The notes under the pieces: model-generated
Told to the model about the DNA's origin: nothing
The model's database searches: none
The model's input: the letters and a program-made list of their open reading frames with translations, nothing else
Made by a program: the position numbers and the translations under genes
Assembly: GCA_018674655.1 (NCBI GenBank)
Contig: JABGZQ010000033.1
Location: forward strand, 1 to 62,438
Source of the DNA: Fidelibacterota bacterium
GTDB lineage: Bacteria > Fidelibacterota > Marinisomatia > Marinisomatales > TCS55
Direction of reading: 5' to 3'
DNA length: 62,438 nucleotides
Shown here: positions 55,460-62,438 of the stretch, in pieces
How the letters are laid out: the number at the start of each line of letters is the position of its first letter
Position numbering within the stretch: the stretch's first letter is position 1

Positions 55460-55491
55460 AAAAAACGCCTCTAAATATTGAGGCGTTTTTT
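55460..55491 (-). terminator. Terminator between ftsH and folP
   Basis: An 8-bp stem AACGCCTC/GAGGCGTT with an 8-base loop (TAAATATT), flanked by A and T tracts. It lies wholly within the 40 bp between the ftsH stop and the folP ATG, so folP transcripts would need read-through or a promoter inside the hairpin. Confidence 0.85.
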
Positions 55492-57546
55492 TTATTTATT
55501 CTCTGATTTGTCTATTTTTACCTTCGGTGGTTTTTTTCTCGGCCGTCTCTTTTTTGGTTTACCCGTCGATCCATTTTTTGACCGTTTGATCTCTTTTCCA
55601 TCCATGACTGTTAGTACCTCATCACCATCAATGGTTTCATGTTCTAACAATACTTTTGACAGGTTATGGAGGTGCTCTATATTATCTTTAAGGACATGTT
55701 GTGCTCTACTTTGTGCTTTCCGAACTATCCGCACAACCTCCTCATCAATCATTCGCGCGGTTGATTCTGAATAATCCCGATGACTTTGGATTTCTCTACC
55801 AAGGAATATTTCTTCATTTTTCTTACCAAAAGTCATGGGACCTAAAACATCACTCATCCCCCATTCACAAACCATTTTTCGAGCAATTTTGGTTGCTTGC
55901 TCAATATCGTTTCCTGCACCAGTCGTGAGTTCGTTAAAAATAAGTTCTTCTGCAGCGCGTCCACCCATTAAAATAGCCAAACGACCTTCAATATATTCTC
56001 GAGAATAACCATGTTTTTCATCAATGGGAAGTTGCATGGTAATCCCAAGCGCTCTCCCTCGAGGAATTATGGTAACTTTATGGACAGGGTCAGCGCCTTT
56101 GGTTTTTGCAGCAACCAGTGTATGTCCCGCCTCATGATAGGCTGTAGTTTTCTTTTCTTCTTCAGAAAGGACGACACTTTTCCGTTGAACACCCATCATA
56201 ACCTTATCTTTGGCTTCTTCAAAATCGGCCATATCTACAGATCTTTTTTTCTTTCGCGCAGCTAATAAGGCTGCTTCATTTACAATATTCTCAAGATCCG
56301 CCCCAACCATCCCAGGTGTACCTTTGGCAATGGCTTCTAATTTTACTTTTCGCTTATTCATGATTATTTTTTTAGCATGAACTTTCAGAATACCTAATCT
56401 GCCTTTTAAATCCGGAACATCCACAACAACTTGACGGTCAAATCTTCCCGGTCTAAGAAGGGCAGAATCCAAAACGTCCGGTCGGTTTGTTGCAGCCATG
56501 AGAATAATATCTTCATGGGATTCAAAACCATCCATTTCAACCAATAATGCATTCAAAGTTTGCTCACGTTCATCGTGACCTCCGCCTAATCCGGCACCGC
56601 GCTGGCGCCCCACTGCATCCAATTCATCGATAAAAATAATACAAGGTTGATTTTGTTTTCCTTGTTCAAATAAGTCTCTAACTCGAGATGCGCCCACCCC
56701 AACAAACATTTCTACAAAATCAGCGCCACTTAAGTTAAAAAATGCCACATTTGCTTCACCGGCAACTGCGCGTGCCAATAAAGTTTTACCTGTTCCTGGA
56801 GGGCCCACTAATAATACGCCTCTTGGAATTTTAGCACCCAGTTTTTGATATCGCTTGGGTCTTTTAAGAAAATCCACTACTTCCATTAATTCTTCTTTCG
56901 CCTCTACACATCCAGCCACATGGTCAAAGGTGACTTTAGGTTTATCGGATGTCCAAACCTTCGCCCTGCTTTTTCCAAAATTAAAAATGGATTTCATACC
57001 ACCGCCACCGCCCTGCATTCTGCGCATGAGAAAAATCCAAAATGCTAAGATGGCAATCCACGGAAGGAAGTTTAAAAAATATCCGGTCCAATCAACGGAT
57101 TTTTGCCTGAACGTATAATCCACATTATACTTATCCCACTCATTCATTACCTCTCGATCAATAAATGGAAGTTTGAGCCTAAATTTGACAATATTTTGCG
57201 AAACGCCGGCAGAATTAATAATCACCTGTTGTTCTGACAATTCACCATGAAATATTTCATCGACAACGCGGGCACTTGTAATCAACCCCCCGGTAAGAAA
57301 ACTTCTATATTCTGAATATTGAATTTCAAATTCATCTGCACCCTGACCATTAAATAAATTAGATAAAAAGACTGCAGATATTATAATTAGAACCCAGACA
57401 AAACTGGTTTTTCCCGCCCGTTTCCAGTGAAATTTATCGGTGTTTTTTGAATCTTTATTCAATTTCTCGGTCGATTTTTTTCGCTCTTGAGTTTTATTAT
57501 TCTTTAATTTATTCTTCTTTTTAGAATCCACTTTACTCACTTTCAA
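55492..57546 (-). CDS. ftsH: ATP-dependent zinc metalloprotease FtsH
   Basis: A 684-residue membrane AAA+ protease. A very basic N-terminus of about 45 residues precedes two helices (about 50-66 and 155-175). Walker A GPPGTGKT is at 248-255, Walker B and the second region [19 protein letters not shown] follow, and the zinc site HEAGH is at 471-475. The Gly-rich [10 protein letters not shown] stretch is typical. It degrades membrane and short-lived proteins, such as LpxC or sigma-32 elsewhere. It overlaps hpt by 14 bp and ends at a terminator. Confidence 0.97.
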   Translation of the reverse strand: MKVSKVDSKKKNKLKNNKTQERKKSTEKLNKDSKNTDKFHWKRAGKTSFVWVLIIISAVFLSNLFNGQGADEFEIQYSEYRSFLTGGLITSARVVDEIFHGELSEQQVIINSAGVSQNIVKFRLKLPFIDREVMNEWDKYNVDYTFRQKSVDWTGYFLNFLPWIAILAFWIFLMRRMQGGGGGMKSIFNFGKSRAKVWTSDKPKVTFDHVAGCVEAKEELMEVVDFLKRPKRYQKLGAKIPRGVLLVGPPGTGKTLLARAVAGEANVAFFNLSGADFVEMFVGVGASRVRDLFEQGKQNQPCIIFIDELDAVGRQRGAGLGGGHDEREQTLNALLVEMDGFESHEDIILMAATNRPDVLDSALLRPGRFDRQVVVDVPDLKGRLGILKVHAKKIIMNKRKVKLEAIAKGTPGMVGADLENIVNEAALLAARKKKRSVDMADFEEAKDKVMMGVQRKSVVLSEEEKKTTAYHEAGHTLVAAKTKGADPVHKVTIIPRGRALGITMQLPIDEKHGYSREYIEGRLAILMGGRAAEELIFNELTTGAGNDIEQATKIARKMVCEWGMSDVLGPMTFGKKNEEIFLGREIQSHRDYSESTARMIDEEVVRIVRKAQSRAQHVLKDNIEHLHNLSKVLLEHETIDGDEVLTVMDGKEIKRSKNGSTGKPKKRRPRKKPPKVKIDKSENK

Positions 57547-58072
57547 ATCCTTCGAGGCGATATACCCCTTTTAAATTTCTGAATAGTTGGTCATAATCCA
57601 AACCGTATCCTACAACAAATTCAGGCGGAATTTCAAATCCAACCCAATCAATATCAAAATCAAGTTTTGCAATATCTGGTTTCATTAATAAAGTGACAAT
57701 AGCCACCGATTTTGGCCCCGCTTCCAACATCCTGTCTTTAATAAATTTAATCGTTAAGCCAGAATCAATAATATCCTCCACAATTACGACATGACGATTG
57801 GTAATATCCGCCGAAATATCTTTCCGCAATTTAACTGTCCCCACGGACTGGGTACCGGTATAACTGGATACTTTTATAAAATCAATTTCACAGTCTATAT
57901 CCATTTCCCGCATAAGGTCCGCGCAAAATATGAAACTTCCATTTAATATACCAATCAAAATAGGTGCATCACCTTCATATTTTTGTGAAATATCAGCTGC
58001 AATTTCCTTCACCCTCTTTTGCACAGATTCTTCGGATATTAATTCAGTTAATTTTTCTTTATTTATGTCCAC
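57533..58072 (-). CDS. hpt: Hypoxanthine phosphoribosyltransferase
   Basis: A 179-residue PRTase salvaging hypoxanthine or guanine. [17 protein letters not shown] near residue 95 is the PRPP loop; [20 protein letters not shown] near 41 and [15 protein letters not shown] near 67 complete the site. It overlaps tilS by 10 bp and ftsH by 14 bp; tilS-hpt-ftsH is a common order in bacteria. The overlaps imply coupled translation. The length is typical. Confidence 0.96.
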   Translation of the reverse strand: MDINKEKLTELISEESVQKRVKEIAADISQKYEGDAPILIGILNGSFIFCADLMREMDIDCEIDFIKVSSYTGTQSVGTVKLRKDISADITNRHVVIVEDIIDSGLTIKFIKDRMLEAGPKSVAIVTLLMKPDIAKLDFDIDWVGFEIPPEFVVGYGLDYDQLFRNLKGVYRLEGFESE

Positions 58073-59427
58073 GATACCCCAACCTTAGTTTTCATAGAAA
58101 GTTCCAGAAATTCTTGAGTAGAATTAGTTATTTTTGCCTTTTCGCTCAGTCGCCTTCCACACACCCAAATAATTTCATCATTTGCAGTAAGTACAAGTTG
58201 CTTTTCCTTAGAAAACCGATCAACTTTTTCATCCACTAATAGATCACTCACTTTTTTATGCCCTGGCATCCCCAATGGCTGGAATACATCTCCATGACGC
58301 CAGGAACGCAAGTTTAGCCTTTTTCCTTCTATAATTTTGGCATCTATCACTTCCTTGGAATTTTGGCTGTTTAAAGTAGGTTTTTCAATTTTATTCAAAT
58401 ACAGACTAAAACCATCTGTACTAAATTCACCTTGAGATTTGATTAGCAATGAAATGGCATCATGAACCTTATTGCTCAATATCCAAGAATTCCTGTCACG
58501 CAATATAGTCCAATGACTATTTAACTTAAGTTTAGAACCAATTTTGGATTTCTTTAGCCATTGCTCCAATCCATCCCATTGATGTCGTCGCCAAGAGATT
58601 TCTGTTTCACCTATCAAGTGCTTAACAAGTCGAACCAATTGGCTCGGTAATAATTTTTCCACCAATTGATCATGAATTAATTTTTGATGGTTTACATTCT
58701 CTACTCGTTTGGATAGTTCTGCAATTAAATCATTCATTCGATTTACAGCGTTTATTGCTTTATGAGATAAATCATTGAAACGATCTATAAACTGATCTGT
58801 TTGGTTTTCCCAAGGTTTAACTAAACTATGGCGAATATTATTTCGTATTATTGAAACATCACTATTGGATTCATCTTCGTAATACTTGAATTTATGATTG
58901 TGAACATAAACTTGAATTTCATTACGACTGTATTTTAGTAAAGGGCGAATAATGAATCCATTCTTTGGTGGAATGCCACGTAACCCTTCAATGCCACAGC
59001 CATCATTTAGATGCATGAGAATTGTTTCTATATTATCGTTGGAATGGTGGGCGGTTAATATAAAGTCGCAATTCATTCTTTCCCGCGTAGAATTATACGC
59101 GTCCTGCCGAATTCGACGTGCCCACATTTCCATACTCTCGCCTTTTTGAGGCTTTCCCTTTGCAGACACTACCGTCAATTTTACATTTTGATTAAAACAT
59201 AATTTTCGTACAAACTTTTCTTCCTCAATGGATGCATGTCTAATGCCATGATTTACATGAATCGCACACACTTCAATTTTAGTTGATTCTCTTAATTGTG
59301 TCGTTAAGTGAAGGAGGCTCACCGAATCCATACCACCTGAAATGGCCACCATAAATCGTGGATGTTTCCTCCCCAGGGTTAACTGAGCCAACTCCCGATA
59401 AAAGCCATTGGTCGTCAAAAGAGCCAT
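58063..59427 (-). CDS. tilS: tRNA(Ile)-lysidine synthase
   Basis: A 454-residue enzyme that changes C34 of tRNA-Ile(CAU) to lysidine so it reads AUA. VAISGGMDSVSLLHL near residue 28 is the PP-loop (SGGxDS), and HVNHGIRHASIEEEKFVRKL near 58 and LTAHHSNDNIETILMHLN near 120 are typical. The C-terminal domain with RSWRHGDVFQPLGMPGHKKV near 375 fits the full-length type. The gene overlaps hpt by 10 bp. Essential in most bacteria. Confidence 0.95.
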   Translation of the reverse strand: MALLTTNGFYRELAQLTLGRKHPRFMVAISGGMDSVSLLHLTTQLRESTKIEVCAIHVNHGIRHASIEEEKFVRKLCFNQNVKLTVVSAKGKPQKGESMEMWARRIRQDAYNSTRERMNCDFILTAHHSNDNIETILMHLNDGCGIEGLRGIPPKNGFIIRPLLKYSRNEIQVYVHNHKFKYYEDESNSDVSIIRNNIRHSLVKPWENQTDQFIDRFNDLSHKAINAVNRMNDLIAELSKRVENVNHQKLIHDQLVEKLLPSQLVRLVKHLIGETEISWRRHQWDGLEQWLKKSKIGSKLKLNSHWTILRDRNSWILSNKVHDAISLLIKSQGEFSTDGFSLYLNKIEKPTLNSQNSKEVIDAKIIEGKRLNLRSWRHGDVFQPLGMPGHKKVSDLLVDEKVDRFSKEKQLVLTANDEIIWVCGRRLSEKAKITNSTQEFLELSMKTKVGVSWT

Positions 59428-59437
59428 AATAAAAATT

Positions 59438-60385
59438 TTATTTGAATTGAGAGACTACCTTCGCCGCGGATTTGGCGGAGGACATGATATAAAAATGGAC
59501 GCAAGGAACGTTAGCATCAACCAATTCCTGTACTTGGTTTAAAGCCCAATCTATGCCAACATTCACAATATCTTCTTTAGATTGTCCGATAACTTTTTCA
59601 GATAAAGCTTCAGGTATATCAACATAAAAGTTTTTGGGGATGACACTCAAATGTTTTTCTGTTGATAATATTTTAATGCCTGGAATTATAGGTATATCAA
59701 TCCCTGCTGAACGGCAATCCTCAACAAATTTAAAAAATGCTTTATTGTCATAAAACATCTGAGTGACAATATAGTCTGCACCCGCATCTACTTTTGCTTT
59801 TAAATATTTGATATCCGTTGCCATATTGGGTGCTTCAAAATGTTTTTCAGGATACGCACCCACCCCAATACAAAAATTGGTTGGAACTGCATCAATTAAT
59901 TCTTCGACATATTTTCCATCATTCATATCTGTAATTTGTTTAACCAAATTAGATGCATACCTATGTCGCGTTTTCCCCGGTGTGTCAGGGGCATCTTTGC
60001 GTAGTTCATCACCACGAACGGCCAATACATTATTTATACCTAGGTAATTTAATTCAATCAAGGCATCTTCTGTTTCTTCCCGGGTGAATCCGCGACAAAG
60101 AATATGAGGCACAGTTTCCACATTGAACTTGTTTTTAATGGCAGCACTAATCCCAATGGTTCCAGGTCTTTTTCGACGAATAAACCGAATCATTTTTCCT
60201 TCACCAGCATCTTCATAATACACTTCTGCAGATCGACTTGTTAAATCGATGAAGGGTGGATTGAATGGCATTAAAGTCTCAACCAAATTAAAAATTCGAT
60301 CGATGGATCCACCTCGCGTCGGTGGAATTATTTCAAAACTGAAAAGAGTTTTGTTCGCTTTTTCTAAAAATTCTATAACTTTCAT
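59438..60385 (-). CDS. metF: Methylenetetrahydrofolate reductase
   Basis: A 315-residue TIM barrel flavoenzyme. FSFEIIPPTRGGSIDRIF near residue 15 carries the catalytic Glu, IDLTSRSAEVYYEDA near 45, YLGINNVLAVRGDELRKDA near 113 (Asp binding folate) and DYIVTQMFYDNKAF near 201. It makes 5-methyl-THF for methionine synthesis; the single-domain form lacks the SAM-binding regulatory part. With folP and ftcD it accounts for part of the folate cycle here. It lies 5 bp after the metallo-hydrolase gene and 10 bp before tilS. Confidence 0.92.
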   Translation of the reverse strand: MKVIEFLEKANKTLFSFEIIPPTRGGSIDRIFNLVETLMPFNPPFIDLTSRSAEVYYEDAGEGKMIRFIRRKRPGTIGISAAIKNKFNVETVPHILCRGFTREETEDALIELNYLGINNVLAVRGDELRKDAPDTPGKTRHRYASNLVKQITDMNDGKYVEELIDAVPTNFCIGVGAYPEKHFEAPNMATDIKYLKAKVDAGADYIVTQMFYDNKAFFKFVEDCRSAGIDIPIIPGIKILSTEKHLSVIPKNFYVDIPEALSEKVIGQSKEDIVNVGIDWALNQVQELVDANVPCVHFYIMSSAKSAAKVVSQFK

Positions 60386-60390
60386 AGCCT

Positions 60391-61038
60391 TTAATTTACC
60401 TTGTCTTTTAACTGAATTAAAAATGGGTTTTCTTTTAATTCAAATTTTAATGTTGTATCCGAGCCATGTCCTGAATGAACTATTCTATCATGATTAACCG
60501 AATTGAATAGATGAACAAGTGATGATTCTAATGTGCCCCAATCACCGCCTGGTAAATCTGTCCTTCCCACACTTCCCCGGAATAAAGTATCGCCAACAAA
60601 TAAATGGTTGTCAATCTCAAGGCATGTTCCTCCCGGTGTATGCCCCGGCGTTTGAATTAACTGAATTTTAAATGTATTGATATTCAGAAATGGCGCATTA
60701 TTAAACCATACATCAACTTTGGGTGTTTCTCGCGGGCCGATTCCAAACATTTTACATGCATCTTCATATGCATTTAAAATAAGTTGTTCCTTCGAGTGGA
60801 GATAAAATGGAATATCATATTTGTCCTTTAAAGGCTGGACAGCTCCAATATGATCTAAGTGGGCATGTGTATTTACAATTGCAATGGGGATAATTTGGTG
60901 TTCTTCAAGAGATTGGATTATCAGATGCGCATCATCACCAGGGTCTACAATAACCGCATCTGTTGATTCGGCATACCATGCAATAAAACTGTTTTCCTGA
61001 AACGGGCCTGTAACTACCGTTTCAACATTTAAGTTCAA
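60391..61038 (-). CDS. Metallo-beta-lactamase fold hydrolase, glyoxalase II-like
   Basis: A 215-residue MBL-fold protein. NTHAHLDHIG near residue 56 (HxHxDH), PGHTPGGTCLEI near 130, GDTLFRGSVGRTDLPGGD near 148 and HSGHGSDTT near 190 hold the metal site. The short length and pattern fit the glyoxalase II-like group of thioesterases or hydrolases without the C-terminal helical domain of true GloB; the substrate is open. It overlaps the GAPDH gene by 4 bp and precedes metF by 5 bp. Confidence 0.9.
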   Translation of the reverse strand: MNLNVETVVTGPFQENSFIAWYAESTDAVIVDPGDDAHLIIQSLEEHQIIPIAIVNTHAHLDHIGAVQPLKDKYDIPFYLHSKEQLILNAYEDACKMFGIGPRETPKVDVWFNNAPFLNINTFKIQLIQTPGHTPGGTCLEIDNHLFVGDTLFRGSVGRTDLPGGDWGTLESSLVHLFNSVNHDRIVHSGHGSDTTLKFELKENPFLIQLKDKVN

Positions 61039-62105
61039 ATTTCCTCGAAGAATAATTCATTAAGACACTGAGTCTTGTCTTCATAAGAATGAGGATATAA
61101 AAATCGTTCTGCTGCTGAAATACTACTTAAAATTGAATTTCCATCCTGAGGTGTAAAACAAAACCCATAAATCTCATGTTCATTTCGAACATGAAGCGTT
61201 TGTTCAACGACAACAGTTTGGTTTAATATTCGGCCAAAATGACCATGATCACGACCAAAGGAATAAACGGTACTGGTCATATCCTTCGTGGTCATTGCTA
61301 CATGATGATTGGCGATCAACCGATCTTTCACTTCATTCAGGGTTGTGGGTTCTTTTGTTCTCAAAGTGAACCAGAGTACATGCATATATTGGCTATTCAC
61401 CTTCATGGCCGAAGAAAACATATTTAAATCATATCCTAAGGTTGTAAAAAGTTCATATGCATCCTTGGCATGGTGGGATCCAAACTTTTCATCCCCATGG
61501 CTACCTACAACAGGTGCGGGTATAAAACTACCTGACTGACTTGTATCGTTTGCCCGGCGAACACATACATACCGCCCTTCGACGAGATTCTCCGGTCCGA
61601 ATTCATTTAATGCCAACGTATTTGTAATACATGAAATATTATGCGTATTGCAGGAAACGATTTGGACAAATTGATTATCACCATTTTTTAATACTGAATC
61701 GTTGATCCCACTTGCATATTTTACACCAAAACCATCTTCACTACCTTGGGCCAAAAATCCTTTTACCTTATCTGAAAATTTATGGTAATACTTTTCCTTA
61801 TTTTTATGACCAATACCAGATGGTGTGCAATCAATGACAACAGAGGCTCGACGAATAGCATCTTCTGTTTCCAATTCTGGATCCATACCTAATTCTTTAA
61901 ACTCATTCAATCGGTCGTCACTTACAGCCAACCGGGCACCGCGTTTTAATAAGGAAATTACCTTTGATCGGTCACCGCGCAGGGGGGTATTTTTATTGAA
62001 TGTTACCTCATCAATTCCAAGTTTTTCTCGATAATCACATAATAAACCAATGAGAGGTTCACCAATGGTTCCTGTTCCCACAACGTGGACAATTTTGCGT
62101 TCCAT
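61035..62105 (-). CDS. gap: Type II (archaeal-type) glyceraldehyde-3-phosphate dehydrogenase
   Basis: A 356-residue dehydrogenase of the type II (archaeal) GAPDH family rather than the usual bacterial GapA. VVGTGTIGEPLIG at 8-20 is the NAD(P) loop, CTPSGIGHKNKEKYYHKF near 93 and QIVSCNTHNISC near 148 hold the active Cys152. Archaeal enzymes read SCNTTGLCR-like here. The start is supported by AAGGAG within the end of ccmD, 9 bases upstream. It overlaps the MBL gene by 4 bp. No other glycolytic gene is in view. Confidence 0.82.
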   Translation of the reverse strand: MERKIVHVVGTGTIGEPLIGLLCDYREKLGIDEVTFNKNTPLRGDRSKVISLLKRGARLAVSDDRLNEFKELGMDPELETEDAIRRASVVIDCTPSGIGHKNKEKYYHKFSDKVKGFLAQGSEDGFGVKYASGINDSVLKNGDNQFVQIVSCNTHNISCITNTLALNEFGPENLVEGRYVCVRRANDTSQSGSFIPAPVVGSHGDEKFGSHHAKDAYELFTTLGYDLNMFSSAMKVNSQYMHVLWFTLRTKEPTTLNEVKDRLIANHHVAMTTKDMTSTVYSFGRDHGHFGRILNQTVVVEQTLHVRNEHEIYGFCFTPQDGNSILSSISAAERFLYPHSYEDKTQCLNELFFEEI

Positions 62106-62118
62106 TTAAACTAACTCC

Positions 62119-62244
62119 TTAATTCGATTCTTCATTTTTATTTAACATTCGCTTTTCTGAACGAAATTGAATTATAAACCACCCAAGGATTGTACCAAAA
62201 ACGATCAAATAAACTGCCAAAAAATATTCAAAGAAATTATACAT
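62119..62244 (-). CDS. ccmD: CcmD-like small cytochrome c biogenesis protein
   Basis: A 41-residue protein: one helix (FFEYFLAVYLIVFGTILGWF) then a charged tail RSEKRMLNKNEESN. It overlaps the ccmC stop by 8 bp, and ccmD normally follows ccmC, so I call it CcmD by size, topology and neighbour; CcmD is poorly conserved in sequence. CcmD helps release the heme-CcmE adduct from the CcmABC complex. The gap gene starts 13 bp after. Confidence 0.72.
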   Translation of the reverse strand: MYNFFEYFLAVYLIVFGTILGWFIIQFRSEKRMLNKNEESN

Positions 62245-62438
62245 AACTACCTAAATTGTTTTTGGTACGAATCACATGAATTTTATACGTAAGCATGAGT
62301 GTATAAAGCAGAGTAAAAATACCCAACGATAATAAAAAGGGTGTCAATATCCCTGATGGTTGTTGAGCCATTTCTACTTGGGGATGTGACTGGATTTCCG
62401 GCGTCCAAAACTTAACAGATACGAAGATAATAGGTACA
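62237..62438 (-). CDS. ccmC: Heme exporter protein CcmC, C-terminal end (partial)
   Basis: Runs off the window edge; 66 residues are visible. PIIFVSVKFW followed by TPEIQSHPQ matches the end of the CcmC Trp-rich/HisP region (normal SVxWW then HQ), and one further helix (LTPFLLSLGIFTLLYTLMLT) and a basic end follow. CcmC brings heme to CcmE at the periplasmic face. The window therefore continues into a cytochrome c maturation locus. The identification rests on a short segment. Confidence 0.75.
   Translation of the reverse strand, partial: VPIIFVSVKFWTPEIQSHPQVEMAQQPSGILTPFLLSLGIFTLLYTLMLTYKIHVIRTKNNLGSYV

Overview
The window looks like ordinary chromosomal sequence from a diderm, fairly AT-rich bacterium. 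TamA/TamB, a LolCDE set, a heptose-phosphate isomerase, several lipobox lipoproteins and an Omp85 barrel show an outer membrane. The gene set (class II ribonucleotide reductase, fused formiminotransferase-cyclodeaminase, MoxR/DUF58/BatD-like cluster, cdaA next to folP, type II GAPDH) suggests a lineage of the FCB group, perhaps Candidatus Marinimicrobia. That placement is inference from gene content; no rRNA or phylogeny is available here. I see no phage, insertion sequence, CRISPR array or defence island.

Layout. 1-2.2 kb (+): a PHP-like DUF3604 protein and a two-helix small protein. 2.3-10.9 kb (-): secreted nuclease-like lipoprotein, YigZ, Der, a DUF512 radical-SAM protein, a DapA-family aldolase, an LTA-synthase-like membrane enzyme, a CsgG/LpoB-like lipoprotein and tRNA-Gly(CCC). 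11.35-13.8 kb (+): nrdJ alone, preceded by a long leader with DnaA-box-like sites. 13.9-17.4 kb (-): rplM-rpsI-rpsB-tsf-pyrH-frr. 17.6-21.5 kb (-): miaA, then pyrR-pyrB-pyrC behind a well-formed PyrR-type RNA attenuator. 21.6-24.9 kb (+): a PLP Cys/Met enzyme, a secreted self-processing P1 peptidase, a small membrane protein and a GNAT acetyltransferase. 25-42.6 kb (-): a long tightly packed run, in transcription order tamB, tamA, TPR lipoprotein, moxR, DUF58, BatD-like, efp, accB, accC, gcvH, gmhA, xerD, site-2 protease, 46-aa membrane peptide, ftcD fusion, mutL. 42.7-62.4 kb (-): in transcription order ccmC (partial), ccmD, gap, a metallo-hydrolase, metF, tilS, hpt, ftsH, terminator, folP, cdaA, a ZIP transporter, prfB (with the programmed +1 frameshift), lysS, two Lol permeases, lolD, clpC, dnaK, terminator.

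How the parts fit: most genes serve translation (ribosomal proteins, EF-Ts, EF-P, RRF, RF2, LysS, TilS, MiaA, Der), nucleotide and folate supply (pyr genes, pyrH, nrdJ, hpt, folP, metF, ftcD), envelope building (Tam, Lol, GmhA, acetyl-CoA carboxylase subunits) and proteostasis (DnaK, ClpC, FtsH). No complete new system is evident. The most interesting items are regulatory: the PyrR attenuator with three mutually exclusive folds, intercalated inverted repeats before dnaK, helically phased DnaA-like boxes before nrdJ, a terminator wedged directly before the folP start, and a 46-codon membrane peptide translationally coupled to a site-2 protease.
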